From positions 1 through 51,881 of the forward strand of contig SVRL01000012.1 in NCBI GenBank assembly GCA_015064845.1: a stretch of DNA of 51,881 nt, written 5' to 3'. Position 1 is the stretch's first letter. Every line of letters starts with the position of its first letter. This document shows positions 18,087 to 26,535 of the stretch, in pieces. Under the pieces are notes generated by a model. That model saw nothing but the letters and a program-made list of their open reading frames with translations. It was not told the DNA's origin and ran no database searches. This DNA comes from Oscillospiraceae bacterium (lineage in GTDB: Bacteria; Bacillota; Clostridia; Oscillospirales; CAG-272). Both the position numbers and the translations under genes were made by a program.

Positions 18087-18168
18087 ACTCATCTATCGGG
18101 AATTAGCACCTTGAAAAAACAGGTTGCCGGGCTTCATCGTGCCAGTCACTCAGCCACTCTTGATAAGT
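18087..18168 (-). promoter_or_regulatory. SAM-I (S-box) riboswitch aptamer
   Basis: Minus strand RNA starts ACUUAUCAAGAG and contains the core blocks GGCUGAGUGACUGGCACGAU, GAAGCC, GGCAACC and AAGGUGCUAAUUCC, closing with GAUGAGU (P1 pairs ACUUAUC with GAUGAGU). Relative to the usual GAGGGA...GGCCC, here it is GUG...CAC, a compensated pair. P4 seems reduced to CGAUA with no hairpin. Bound SAM should stabilise P1 and release the terminator. Confidence 0.93.
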
Positions 18169-18176
18169 TCCGTTTT

Positions 18177-18205
18177 ATTATATCATAAAATTCAACAAAT
18201 TTCAA
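18177..18205 (-). promoter_or_regulatory. Sigma-A promoter of metK
   Basis: Minus strand TTGAAA (18205-18200), 17-bp spacer, TATAAT (18182-18177). Transcription would start just upstream of the riboswitch. The bases between here and 18286 are A+T-rich with no clear feature. Confidence 0.85.
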
Positions 18206-18286
18206 TAGGTTTTTTTGTAAAAATCGAATTTTTTTGCAGATTTTTTCAGCGAATTTTTGCAATTATTCTCTGTTTTCCTGTAAAAA

Positions 18287-19435
18287 TTAACGAATGGCTT
18301 CTCGAAAGCGTTCCGTCAGCTCTTTGTACCGTTCTTCCCCGCGGATGGAATCAAACCATTCCCAGCCTTTTCTCTCTTCAAGAACATTCAGGTCATTTGC
18401 AAGAAAAGCGCTAAAACCCCTGTCAAGTTTTTCTTCTCCATCGTAAAGAGAAAAATGTTTATATACTCCGCCATCGCTGTCATACCCTGTAGTCAATCTT
18501 CCCGTAATTCTGTCCAAGGTGGGAGAATGGTAGCCGAGTACCGTTCCTTCGGGCAAAGCAGATACGTTCTCAATGATTTCAATCGTACTCTCAAGAACCT
18601 CATAAGCTTCCTCTTTCTTACCGCTCCCCGCCAATGCGGCCGCAAGACGGAAACCAAGCAAATAACGGGTTGCAAACCAAAGATCGAGCCCTTTTCCGCC
18701 CGTAACGAGATCTCCCCCTTGCGAATCGGAAAGAGAATTCAATATCTCCAACGCTTTTTTCATTGCCCACGCACTGTTCTCTGCGGACCACGGATTTCTT
18801 TTGCGCAATTCTTCAAAACAGATTTCATGAATCCTATGACACAAATTCAACTGTCTTTGCAGATCGTATTTTTCCCATTCCCTGCGATAAAAATATCTTT
18901 TTTCCAAATAGGTTTCCGCATCGTTATCACTCAATCCGGATTTTGCTATATAGGCTTTTACGGCGTTTTCTTCTTCCAAAGAAATATACATTGTCTGTAC
19001 CCAGTCAATATAATATTTATCCGTACATAAAGCGGAAAAGTCTTCAAAAACGGAGCAAAGCTCGTCGATATGAATGCGATCCACATACATGATACGAAGC
19101 ATACGAAACGGGATCAAATACGTCTTCGGGAAATCACGTTTCATCGCCTTCAGAAAAGCATACTGTGCCTCGGGATCGGAAAGCTTTTCGTATTCTTCCC
19201 ATCTTCTCTTTTGATCTTTATCTTTGTCTTCTCTCGTGCAACCGAGCAATTCATCCACACGGATTTCAAAAAGCTCCGCAATCACAGGCAAAAGTTCAAT
19301 ATCGGGATAAACGACATTCGTTTCCCAACGGCTGACCGTCTGGAAAGAAACACCCAATTTTTCCGCAAGCGCCTCTTGTGTAAAGCCTCGCTCACGGCGA
19401 AGTTTTCTTAAATTTTCAGCAAAATTCAGTTTCAT
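18287..19435 (-). CDS. XRE-family transcriptional regulator with long helical C-terminal domain
   Basis: About 382 residues. N-terminal Cro/C1-type helix-turn-helix (about 5-60: LRKLRRERGFTQEALAEKLG, then VSFQTVSRWE), followed by about 300 residues of acidic helical sequence with TPR-like character and no effector motif I recognise. Start at 19435 has AAGGAG upstream; the in-frame ATG at 19498 does not. A TATAAT (19495-19490, minus strand) with a poor -35 lies upstream, preceded by two CTCA...TGAG repeats that may be its binding sites. Targets unknown. Confidence 0.82.
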   Translation of the reverse strand: MKLNFAENLRKLRRERGFTQEALAEKLGVSFQTVSRWETNVVYPDIELLPVIAELFEIRVDELLGCTREDKDKDQKRRWEEYEKLSDPEAQYAFLKAMKRDFPKTYLIPFRMLRIMYVDRIHIDELCSVFEDFSALCTDKYYIDWVQTMYISLEEENAVKAYIAKSGLSDNDAETYLEKRYFYRREWEKYDLQRQLNLCHRIHEICFEELRKRNPWSAENSAWAMKKALEILNSLSDSQGGDLVTGGKGLDLWFATRYLLGFRLAAALAGSGKKEEAYEVLESTIEIIENVSALPEGTVLGYHSPTLDRITGRLTTGYDSDGGVYKHFSLYDGEEKLDRGFSAFLANDLNVLEERKGWEWFDSIRGEERYKELTERFREAIR

Positions 19436-19521
19436 AACTCGCTTCTCCTTCAAAATGAATTTTTGTAGCCGTGCACTGCTTACAATTATATTATACATGA
19501 TAAATAAGAAAATTGGAATAA

Positions 19522-19554
19522 CTCATTTTGTGAGAAAAATTCCTCATTTGTGAG
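19522..19554. promoter_or_regulatory. Tandem operator-like repeats upstream of the XRE gene
   Basis: CTCATTTTGTGAG (19522-19534) and CTCATTTGTGAG (19543-19554) are near-identical and each internally palindromic (CTCA/TGAG). Their starts are 21 bp apart, two helical turns, and they lie directly upstream of the putative promoter. Confidence 0.4.
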
Positions 19555-19610
19555 AAATTCAAAAAGCTCCCCAACGGCTCCTTCTCATAAGGAAGTTTGT
19601 ACCTGTTTTG

Positions 19611-19638
19611 TAGGGACAGGCGTCCTCGACTGTCCGTT
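19611..19638. repeat. Short dispersed hairpin repeat (GGACAG...CTGTCC)
   Basis: GGACAG (19614-19619) and CTGTCC (19630-19635) enclose a 10-base loop; TAGGGACAGG-type repeats recur between genes in gut Clostridia as I recall. Confidence 0.35.
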
Positions 19639-19659
19639 AGCGCAAAAATTTGATCCACA

Positions 19660-19696
19660 GAAAACAAATAGAACCCCGACAGATCTGTCGGGGTTC
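19660..19696 (-). terminator. Terminator of the small membrane protein gene
   Basis: Perfect palindrome GAACCCCGACAG / CTGTCGGGGTTC (19671-19696); the minus strand continues TATTTGTTTTC. Confidence 0.85.
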
Positions 19697-19716
19697 GTTG
19701 TTCGATAAACTATAAT

Positions 19717-20079
19717 TTATGATTTTACATTGACAATTATATCGATCAAAAGAACAATCCCAAAGGTCACAGAGAGAAATATCTCAGTCCAATAAATAAT
19801 GGCATTGTCCCAGCCGTTAAATACGTTTCCTAAAACAAAGCAGACAAGAAGTGTAAAAAAGGAATGAGCGATAAGCGATGTTAATGTATAAATCCATTTG
19901 TTTGTCGTGTCATTTTTTACGAAAAAATATATTGGTATTGCAATTATACATAAAATTATTTGAAATGCAAACCAAGCAACATCAGTGATCAAATCATTCT
20001 TACACAACAGTATATTTACTACTGATAAAGCATGTATCAAGAAAACAACCGAGCCACTTTTAATTGTCTGTGTTTTCAT
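19717..20079 (-). CDS. Small four-helix membrane protein, unknown function
   Basis: 120 residues, about four hydrophobic helices (about 11-27, 35-54, 64-86, 94-118). No conserved polar motif seen within the helices. Excellent ribosome binding site GAGGAGGT seven to eight bases before the ATG. The gene is clearly richer in A+T than its neighbours and lies between blocks of palindromic repeats on both sides, which suggests it may have been acquired. No family recognised. Confidence 0.65.
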   Translation of the reverse strand: MKTQTIKSGSVVFLIHALSVVNILLCKNDLITDVAWFAFQIILCIIAIPIYFFVKNDTTNKWIYTLTSLIAHSFFTLLVCFVLGNVFNGWDNAIIYWTEIFLSVTFGIVLLIDIIVNVKS

Positions 20080-20182
20080 TTTTTACCTCCTCATCAAATT
20101 CCAATTTATCATTTTGTTTTATCGCAAGTTTCGCCTTTGTTTTACAAAGGCACAGGGCAAAGCCCATACCCCTTATAGGGCG

Positions 20183-20241
20183 GGGGTTTACTCCCGCCGC
20201 CTTGTTGGCTTAGATCCTATGTTACGGCGGGAGCAAGCCCC
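20183..20241. repeat. Intergenic inverted repeat, 17-bp arms
   Basis: GGGGTTTACTCCCGCCG (20183-20199) is an inverted copy of CGGCGGGAGCAAGCCCC (20225-20241), with only transition differences in the central TTTA/CTTG. No coding potential. It fills part of the 326-base gap between the small membrane protein and ribU. Confidence 0.5.
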
Positions 20242-20335
20242 AGCTCTACGATATACCCCATTATAACACAAATCAGCAGAGAAAGCAAGTTCTCTGCCGA
20301 AATTTGTTTGTAATTTTGGTTTTGCGGTTGTTTGC

Positions 20336-20355
20336 GGGCGATTCGTGAATCGCCC
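20336..20355. repeat. Dispersed palindrome GGGCGATTCGTGAATCGCCC
   Basis: 9-bp perfect arms around GT, followed by CCTACGG. I recall this type as a common intergenic repeat in gut Clostridia. No T-run follows at once, so it is not an obvious terminator. Confidence 0.55.
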
Positions 20356-20405
20356 CTACGGTAAACATCCTTACGACAACCAGCCTAAACGAGGAGCTTT
20401 TCTTT

Positions 20406-21014
20406 TTATTTTCTCACTTTGCCCTTCAGAATCGGAGACAACGGTTTATAAACAAGAAACGTCAACAAAATACAAATCGAACCTTTCACGAAAGTAAAAG
20501 GAAGATTAAAAACAAGAAGGGCTTCAAGTAAACCGTCAACGGAAGGTAAAATTGCCTGGTACATTCCAATGATTGCATCCATCGGAATCATAACCTTTGC
20601 ATAAAAAGGATACGTAATAAAATAATTAACGGGAACGCACATCAAAGCTGCTGCCACCGCACCGACAAAGGAAGCGAGAACCGCGCCGAATTTGGTATGA
20701 AAACGCTTATAAAGCAAGCCGGCAGGAAAAACGAATGCAGAGCTGATGATGAAATTGGCAAGTTCTCCGACACCGCTTGTCGCTGTGAAAAAGAGATGGA
20801 GAACATTCTTCAAAAAACACACGGCAACACCCGCAAGAGGAGAAACCGCAAAGGAAGTCAAAAGCGCGGGAAAATCGGAAATATCAAATTTCAGAAAGCT
20901 CGGAACAACGGGAACAGAAAATTCGAGCATCATCAGAACAATGGAAAGCGCAGACATCACGGCAACGACAGCCATCGGACGCGTATAACCGCGCAGAGAA
21001 TTTTTTTGATTCAT
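20406..21014 (-). CDS. ribU: ECF transporter substrate-binding (S) component, riboflavin type (RibU)
   Basis: 202 residues, about six hydrophobic helices. With the shared ECF A/A'/T module, not in this window, it imports riboflavin. The stretch LKFDISDFPALLTSFAVSPLAGV matches the RibU pattern of KFDxSDxPAL followed by a small-residue-rich helix. The FMN riboswitch directly upstream independently supports riboflavin as the substrate. Start at 21014 with GAGAGG upstream. Single gene in its transcript. Confidence 0.9.
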   Translation of the reverse strand: MNQKNSLRGYTRPMAVVAVMSALSIVLMMLEFSVPVVPSFLKFDISDFPALLTSFAVSPLAGVAVCFLKNVLHLFFTATSGVGELANFIISSAFVFPAGLLYKRFHTKFGAVLASFVGAVAAALMCVPVNYFITYPFYAKVMIPMDAIIGMYQAILPSVDGLLEALLVFNLPFTFVKGSICILLTFLVYKPLSPILKGKVRK

Positions 21015-21044
21015 TTTTATTTTTTCCTCTCATAAAAATATTGG

Positions 21045-21075
21045 AAAAAACAAAAACCCCATTTTAAAAATGGGG
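21045..21075 (-). terminator. Expression-platform terminator of the FMN riboswitch
   Basis: Minus strand CCCCATTTTTAAAATGGGG hairpin (21075-21057) followed by TTTTTGTTTTTT, 30 bases before the ribU start. Confidence 0.9.
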
Positions 21076-21124
21076 GAAAATTCGCAGAATTGCAATTCAA
21101 ATCCGCAAAAATACAGAGCTTTTG

Positions 21125-21230
21125 TCTTTTCTCATCCGGACTTTAACCGTCGGTACAGGAATCTCACCTGTTCAGCAAAAACGCGCGCGGACTTTACCGC
21201 CGATGTGGAATTTCACCAACCCCCAAAGAG
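21125..21230 (-). promoter_or_regulatory. FMN riboswitch (RFN element)
   Basis: Minus strand carries the conserved blocks GGUGAAAUUCC, AUCGGCGGUAAAGUCCGCG, AGGUGAGAUUCCUGUACCGA, CGGUUAAAGUCCGGAUGAGA. UCUUU at the 5' end can close with AAAGA at the 3' end to form P1. Placement between a possible promoter region and a terminator before ribU fits transcription attenuation by FMN. Confidence 0.95.
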
Positions 21231-21244
21231 TGGGCAACGCCCAC
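21230..21244. repeat. Dispersed palindrome, copy 3 (GTGGGCAACGCCCAC)
   Basis: Same CAACG loop as copies at 2367 and 5585, with compensated outer pairs; trailing CGGA. It abuts the 5' end of the FMN riboswitch. The rest of 21245-21350 holds an AT-rich inverted stretch and no gene. Confidence 0.6.
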
Positions 21245-21352
21245 CGGAATAAAACGGCTTGCTTTGCAAGCTGTGTGCTCGTCTCTCGCAGTTTTTCTTG
21301 TATTTCAAGAATATAAAACGGCGAGATCAAAATTGAGCAAATTCCTATAGTT

Positions 21353-21382
21353 AAAGAAAGGACGCCAAGGCGTCCTTTCTTT
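21353..21382 (-). terminator. Terminator of the L7Ae-rpsL-rpsG-fusA-tuf operon
   Basis: Perfect 14-bp stem AAAGAAAGGACGCC / GGCGTCCTTTCTTT with a 2-base spacer, 23 bases after the tuf stop. Confidence 0.88.
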
Positions 21383-21405
21383 ATCATATTCAGTATAATA
21401 CCAAA

Positions 21406-22611
21406 TTATGCAAGGATTTCAGAAACAACGCCGGAACCAACGGTTCTACCGCCTTCACGGATAGCGAAACGGAGACCTTTTTCCATAGCGATAGGAGAAA
21501 TGAGTTCAACAGTCATATCAACGTTATCGCCGGGGCGGCACATTTCAACACCGTCGGGAAGATTGATAACACCGGTAACGTCAGTTGTTCTGAAGTAGAA
21601 CTGAGGTCTGTAACCAGCGAGGAAGGGTTTTTTACGACCGCCTTCTTTTTCAGTCAATACGTAAACCTGGCCAAGGAACTTGGTGTGGGGTTTAACAGTG
21701 CCGGGTTTGCAGAGAACCTGACCTCTTTCGATTTCGTTCTTCTGGATACCACGGAGAAGAGCACCGATGTTGTCACCTGCTTCAGCCTGGGGAAGAAGCT
21801 TCTTGAACATTTCAACACCGGTAACGGTTGTCTTTCTGCTTTCATCAGTAAGACCAACGAGTTCAACTTCGTCGCCAACCTTAACAGTACCTCTTTCTAC
21901 TCTACCAGTAGCAACGGTACCACGGCCTGTGATGGAGAATACGTCTTCGACAGGCATAAGGAAGGGAAGGTCGGATTTTCTTTCAGGAGTAGGAATGAAG
22001 GAGTCAACTTCGCTCATGAGTTCGAGAATGCATTCGTATTCAGGAGCGGAAGGATCGGTGTTGGTGGAAACAAGAGCTTCTCTTGCGGAACCACGAATAA
22101 CGGGAGTGTCATCGCCGGGGAAGTCGTACTGAGAAAGGAGATCACGGATATCCATTTCTACGAGTTCGAGAAGTTCTTCGTCGTCAACGAGGTCGCATTT
22201 GTTCATGAATACAACGATTGCAGGAACACCTACCTGACGAGCAAGAAGTACGTGTTCACGAGTCTGCTGCAGAGGACCGTCGGAAGCAGCAACAACGAGG
22301 ATAGCGCCGTCCATCTGAGCAGCACCGGTAATCATGTTCTTAACGTAGTCTGCGTGTCCGGGGCAGTCAACGTGAGCGTAGTGACGTTCTTCAGTTTCGT
22401 ATTCAACGTGTCTGGTGTTGATTGTGATACCACGAGCTCTTTCTTCGGGAGCGTTGTCGATCTGGTCGTATGCGAGAGATTCAACGTTAGAGTCACCGAG
22501 AGAAAGGGTCTTAGTGATAGCAGCAGTGAGAGTGGTCTTACCGTGGTCAACGTGACCGATGGTACCGATGTTTACATGGGGTTTGGTTCTTTCGAATGTA
22601 GACTTTGCCAT
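21406..22611 (-). CDS. tuf: Translation elongation factor Tu
   Basis: Delivers aminoacyl-tRNA to the ribosome as a GTP complex. 401 residues, full length. GTPase motifs GHVDHGKTT (G1), DCPGHADYV (G3), NKCDLVD (G4) and SAR-type G5 (GSAREAL); domain 2 [13 protein letters not shown]; domain 3 ends [25 protein letters not shown] precedes the start. Last gene of the operon, 113 bases after fusA. Confidence 0.99.
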   Translation of the reverse strand: MAKSTFERTKPHVNIGTIGHVDHGKTTLTAAITKTLSLGDSNVESLAYDQIDNAPEERARGITINTRHVEYETEERHYAHVDCPGHADYVKNMITGAAQMDGAILVVAASDGPLQQTREHVLLARQVGVPAIVVFMNKCDLVDDEELLELVEMDIRDLLSQYDFPGDDTPVIRGSAREALVSTNTDPSAPEYECILELMSEVDSFIPTPERKSDLPFLMPVEDVFSITGRGTVATGRVERGTVKVGDEVELVGLTDESRKTTVTGVEMFKKLLPQAEAGDNIGALLRGIQKNEIERGQVLCKPGTVKPHTKFLGQVYVLTEKEGGRKKPFLAGYRPQFYFRTTDVTGVINLPDGVEMCRPGDNVDMTVELISPIAMEKGLRFAIREGGRTVGSGVVSEILA

Positions 22612-22724
22612 TGTAAAGTTCCTCCTTAATTGCGAATTATAATTCGCGTATTTTTTTGTTTTTTGAGATTTTTTTGGTTATCGTAACTTGGACTTGCCAA
22701 ATCAGATACAAGAATGATATATAA

Positions 22725-24806
22725 TTAACCCTTAGCTTTGCCTGCAATGATTTCAGCAGCAATGTTCTTCGGAATTTCAGCGAAGTGGCTGGGTTCCATA
22801 GAATACTGACCGCGTCCCTGAGTGTTGGAACGGAGGTCGGTTGCATAACCGAACATGTTGGAAAGCGGGATCATAGCAGTAATCTGCTGTGCGCCGGAGA
22901 TTTCGTCCATAGACTGAATCTGACCGCGGCGGGAGTTTACGTCGCCCATAACAGAGCCCATGTAATCGTCGGGAGTAACGATAACAACTTTCATGATCGG
23001 CTCGGTAAGAATGGGGTTCGCTTTTCTCATAGCGTTCTTGAATGCCATAGAACCGGCAATCTTAAATGCCATTTCAGAAGAGTCGACTTCATGGTAAGAA
23101 CCATCGTAAAGTGTAACCTTAACGTCAACTACGTTGTAACCTGCAAGAACACCGGACTGCATAGCGCCCTGGATACCTGCGTCAACAGCGGGAATATATT
23201 CCTTCGGAATAGCACCGCCGACAACTTTATTGATAAATTCGTAGCCCTTACCTGCTTCGTTAGGTTCGAGGGTGATCTTAACGTGACCGTACTGACCTTT
23301 ACCACCGGACTGACGAGCGTATTTGCAGTCTTCGTCTGCAGATTTTGTAATGGTTTCTTTGTAGGATACCTGAGGTTTACCTACGTTAGCTTCTACTTTG
23401 AATTCACGGAGCAAACGGTCAACGATGATTTCAAGGTGAAGTTCACCCATGCCGGCGATGATGGTCTGACCGGTTTCTTCATCGGTGTAAGCGCGGAATG
23501 TCGGGTCTTCTTCTGCAAGTTTTGCAAGAGCAATACCCATCTTTTCCTGACCTGCTTTGGTCTTAGGTTCAATAGCAACCTTGATAACAGGTTCCGGGAA
23601 TTCCATAGATTCGAGAATAATAGGATGCTTTTCGTCGCAGAGAGTGTCACCTGTAGTGGTACCCTTTGTACCTACGACTGCAGCGATATCGCCGGCATAT
23701 ACGCGATCGATATCTTTTCTTTCGTTAGCATGCATCTGAAGGATACGGCCGAAACGTTCCTTAACGCCTTTCTTCTTGGGGTTGAAAGCGGTTTCGCCTG
23801 CTGCAATAGAACCGGAGTAAACACGGAAGAAGCAGAGCTTACCAACGTAGGGGTCGGTCATGATCTTGAATGCGAGAGCTGCGAAAGGTTCTTCATCGGA
23901 AGAAGGTCTTACTTCTTCTTCTTCAGTTTCGGGGTTGATACCCGTGATGTCGGGGACATCGATAGGAGCAGGCATGAAGTCGATGACAGCATCAAGGAGC
24001 TTCTGAACGCCTTTATTCTTATAAGAAGTACCGCAAACTACGGGGATGATTTCGTTAGCGATGGTTGCTTTTCTGAGACCTGCTTTGAGTTCTTCGATGG
24101 TAAGTTCGCCTTCTTCAAGGTATTTTTCCATCAATTCTTCATCGCTGCCTGCAACAGCTTCCACCAATTCCTCACGGTATCTTTCAGCATCGTCCACCAT
24201 ATCTGCGGGGATAGGTTCAATGCGAACATCTTTACCGAGGTCGTCATAGTAAACGTCGGCTTCCATATTGATGAGGTCAACAATGCCGCGGAAAGTATCT
24301 TCCTTACCAATGGGAAGCTGGATCGGAACTGCATTTGCTTTCAAACGTTCTTTCATCATGTTTACAACACGATAGAAGTCTGCACCGGTAATGTCCATCT
24401 TGTTGATGTAAGCCATTCTCGGAACGCGATACTTGTCAGCCTGACGCCATACGGTTTCAGACTGAGGTTCTACACCGCCTTTTGCGCAAAGAACGGTAAC
24501 AGCACCGTCAAGTACACGAAGCGAACGTTCTACTTCTACTGTAAAGTCAACGTGTCCGGGGGTATCGATGATGTTGATACGATTGCCCTTCCAGAAGCAA
24601 GTTGTAGCAGCGGAAGTAATGGTAATACCTCTTTCCTGTTCCTGTTCCATCCAGTCCATCGTAGCGGAACCGTCGTGGGTTTCGCCGATTTTGTGGGTTT
24701 TACCGGTATAGAAAAGAATTCTTTCCGTTGTTGTTGTTTTACCTGCGTCGATATGAGCCATGATACCAATATTTCTTGTATTTTCAAGTGAATATTCTCT
24801 AGCCAT
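22725..24806 (-). CDS. fusA: Translation elongation factor G
   Basis: GTPase that drives ribosomal translocation and recycling. 693 residues, full length. Motifs [19 protein letters not shown] (G1), DTPGHVDFT (G3), NKMD (G4); domain IV tail [18 protein letters not shown] near the C-terminus. AAAGGAGC lies upstream of the start. Follows rpsG by 57 bases. Confidence 0.99.
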   Translation of the reverse strand: MAREYSLENTRNIGIMAHIDAGKTTTTERILFYTGKTHKIGETHDGSATMDWMEQEQERGITITSAATTCFWKGNRINIIDTPGHVDFTVEVERSLRVLDGAVTVLCAKGGVEPQSETVWRQADKYRVPRMAYINKMDITGADFYRVVNMMKERLKANAVPIQLPIGKEDTFRGIVDLINMEADVYYDDLGKDVRIEPIPADMVDDAERYREELVEAVAGSDEELMEKYLEEGELTIEELKAGLRKATIANEIIPVVCGTSYKNKGVQKLLDAVIDFMPAPIDVPDITGINPETEEEEVRPSSDEEPFAALAFKIMTDPYVGKLCFFRVYSGSIAAGETAFNPKKKGVKERFGRILQMHANERKDIDRVYAGDIAAVVGTKGTTTGDTLCDEKHPIILESMEFPEPVIKVAIEPKTKAGQEKMGIALAKLAEEDPTFRAYTDEETGQTIIAGMGELHLEIIVDRLLREFKVEANVGKPQVSYKETITKSADEDCKYARQSGGKGQYGHVKITLEPNEAGKGYEFINKVVGGAIPKEYIPAVDAGIQGAMQSGVLAGYNVVDVKVTLYDGSYHEVDSSEMAFKIAGSMAFKNAMRKANPILTEPIMKVVIVTPDDYMGSVMGDVNSRRGQIQSMDEISGAQQITAMIPLSNMFGYATDLRSNTQGRGQYSMEPSHFAEIPKNIAAEIIAGKAKG

Positions 24807-24863
24807 ATTTCTGCTCCTTTATTTTTATCAATGAATGTATTGATAACACCGATGGGTGAATTA

Positions 24864-25334
24864 TCAATATCTGAAGTGTGCAAAAGCTCTGTTTGCTTCT
24901 GCCATCTTGTGAGTTTCTTCTTTTTTCTTTACAGCCGCACCGGTATTTGCGATTGCATCGAGAATTTCGGCAGCGAGTCTGTCAGACATAGTCTTTTCGC
25001 CGCGTTTTCTCGAATAAAGAACGAGCCAACGGAGACCGAGAGTCTGTCTTCTCTCAGCGCGAACCTCCATCGGAACCTGGTAAGTAGAACCGCCGATACG
25101 GCGAGCTTTTACTTCAAGGACCGGCATAATGTTTTCAAGAGCATTCTGGAATGCTTCAAGTGCGGGCTTGCCCGACTTTTCTTCTACGGTTGCAAATGCA
25201 TCGTAAACGATCTTCTGTGCAACACCTTTCTTGCCGTCGAGCATTACGTTATTGATAAGCTTTGTTACGAGCTTGGAATTGTAAAGCGGATCCGGCAATA
25301 CATCTCTCTTGGAAATTTGACCTCTTCTTGGCAC
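24864..25334 (-). CDS. rpsG: 30S ribosomal protein S7
   Basis: 156 residues when started at the GTG at 25334 ([10 protein letters not shown]...), the standard length for S7. An ATG six codons upstream (25352) would give 162 residues, but that ATG overlaps the ribosome binding site AAGGAGGG, which is perfectly spaced for the GTG. S7 binds the 3' major domain of 16S rRNA at the mRNA exit and in many bacteria represses its own operon. It follows rpsL after 176 bases. Confidence 0.97.
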   Translation of the reverse strand: MPRRGQISKRDVLPDPLYNSKLVTKLINNVMLDGKKGVAQKIVYDAFATVEEKSGKPALEAFQNALENIMPVLEVKARRIGGSTYQVPMEVRAERRQTLGLRWLVLYSRKRGEKTMSDRLAAEILDAIANTGAAVKKKEETHKMAEANRAFAHFRY

Positions 25335-25510
25335 TGTTATTCCCTCCTTCATAATATTTTAATGATATCATTGGTACTCGAAAGTTTCCTTCCGACCGTG
25401 CGATTGTCCCATTTCAATGATGTATATGCCATATCGCTTTGGATATAAACAAAATATTTAATCATAAAACAGAAATCACATGCGATCAGAGTGCAGGCTT
25501 GAATAAAAAA

Positions 25511-25933
25511 TTATTTAGCCTTCTTTTTACCGCGTTTTGCGCCGTATTTGGAGCGGCTCTGCTTGCGGTTAGCAACGCCCTGGGTATCAAGTGTACCACG
25601 AATGATGTGATAACGTACACCAGGAAGGTCACGTACTCTACCTCCTCGGATAAGCACTACAGAGTGCTCCTGAAGGTTGTGGCCGATACCGGGAATGTAG
25701 CAAATTGCTTCAAAACCGTTGGTGAGTTTAACTTTTGCAACTTTACGAAGAGCAGAGTTCGGCTTCTTCGGTGTGGTTGTGTAAACCTTTGTGCAAACGC
25801 CTCTTTTCTGAGGTGCGCTGAGATCAGTGGGAGTTTTTTCAAGAGAGTTGAAGCCTTTTTGAAGAGCAGGCGCTTTAGACTTGAAAACTTTCTGATCACG
25901 ACCGTTACGAACAAGCTGGTTGAATGTTGGCAT
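25511..25933 (-). CDS. rpsL: 30S ribosomal protein S12
   Basis: 140 residues. Decoding-centre protein; loops [13 protein letters not shown] (K56/K57, equivalent to E. coli K42/K43) and [11 protein letters not shown] are intact. The third streptomycin-linked position (K87 in E. coli mature numbering, K88 in M. tuberculosis) is Arg101 here, in [20 protein letters not shown] precedes the start. Confidence 0.99.
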   Translation of the reverse strand: MPTFNQLVRNGRDQKVFKSKAPALQKGFNSLEKTPTDLSAPQKRGVCTKVYTTTPKKPNSALRKVAKVKLTNGFEAICYIPGIGHNLQEHSVVLIRGGRVRDLPGVRYHIIRGTLDTQGVANRKQSRSKYGAKRGKKKAK

Positions 25934-26025
25934 GTCTTGTTGAACCTCCTTATTTCAGAATAAATATTATTGTTTATATATACCACCAAGCGCGGGACAA
26001 AAGCCCTTTTTCTCGGTTGTACGCA

Positions 26026-26268
26026 TTATTGAAGGAAAGCGCAGACCGCGCAATCCACTTTGATTCCGCAAAGTACACCAAGCTCGCTTTTCGTTTTCGA
26101 TGTATCGAGCTTCACGCCGAAACGTTCGCAAAGGGAGATGATTTCGGAAAGGATATGCCCGTCCGCATCAAAAGCAACGTAAACGTGCTTTGCTCTTCCG
26201 CTTCGAATGCACTTTTTGGATTGATTAAAACCCGCAACAACTGCGGTCGCATAATTTTCAGACGGCAT
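26026..26268 (-). CDS. rplGB: L7Ae/L30e-family ribosomal protein (YbxF type)
   Basis: 80 residues. Kink-turn RNA-binding protein of the L7Ae family; in B. subtilis the same gene (ybxF) lies between rpoC and rpsL. Seen: GFNQSKKCIRSGRAKHVYVAFDAD, a variant of the family's N-terminal helix, and GVLCGIKVDCAVCAFL at the C-terminus, the typical last strand. AAAGGA lies 13 bases before the ATG, a long spacing, with no better in-frame start. First gene of the ribosomal/elongation-factor operon. Confidence 0.9.
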   Translation of the reverse strand: MPSENYATAVVAGFNQSKKCIRSGRAKHVYVAFDADGHILSEIISLCERFGVKLDTSKTKSELGVLCGIKVDCAVCAFLQ

Positions 26269-26353
26269 TTTGAATCGAAATTCCTTTCACTCAAATTATG
26301 CTTTGTTTTTCTTGCTGTATAAGCACAGCATTTTCGCATACACAGCTATACTA

Positions 26354-26382
26354 ATAATAACACTATTTTTGCTTTTTGTCAA
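26354..26382 (-). promoter_or_regulatory. Sigma-A promoter of the L7Ae-rpsL-rpsG-fusA-tuf operon
   Basis: Minus strand TTGACA (26382-26377), 17-bp spacer, TATTAT (26359-26354). Leader of about 80 bases to the L7Ae-family gene. Confidence 0.88.
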
Positions 26383-26486
26383 CTGTATTTCATAAAAAAA
26401 TGGAGATTTTTTCAGATTTTTTTCAAAAACCGACAGCTTTTTTGAATGGCTTATACCTCTTTTTTCAAATCATGCCGTTTTTATTT

Positions 26487-26524
26487 GCAAACAAAGGCAA
26501 ACGGAGCAGCCGAAGCCGCTCCGT
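26487..26524 (-). terminator. rpoBC terminator
   Basis: Minus strand ACGGAGCGGC-TTCG-GCTGCTCCGT (10 pairs, UUCG tetraloop), then TTTGCCTTTGTTT; 12 bases after the rpoC stop. Confidence 0.85.
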
Positions 26525-26535
26525 AAAATTTTGTT

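Noticed and set aside
25335-25352. ATG start for rpsG giving 162 residues
   Set aside because: This ATG sits on the ribosome binding site AAGGAGGG of the GTG start at 25334, which gives the standard 156-residue S7.
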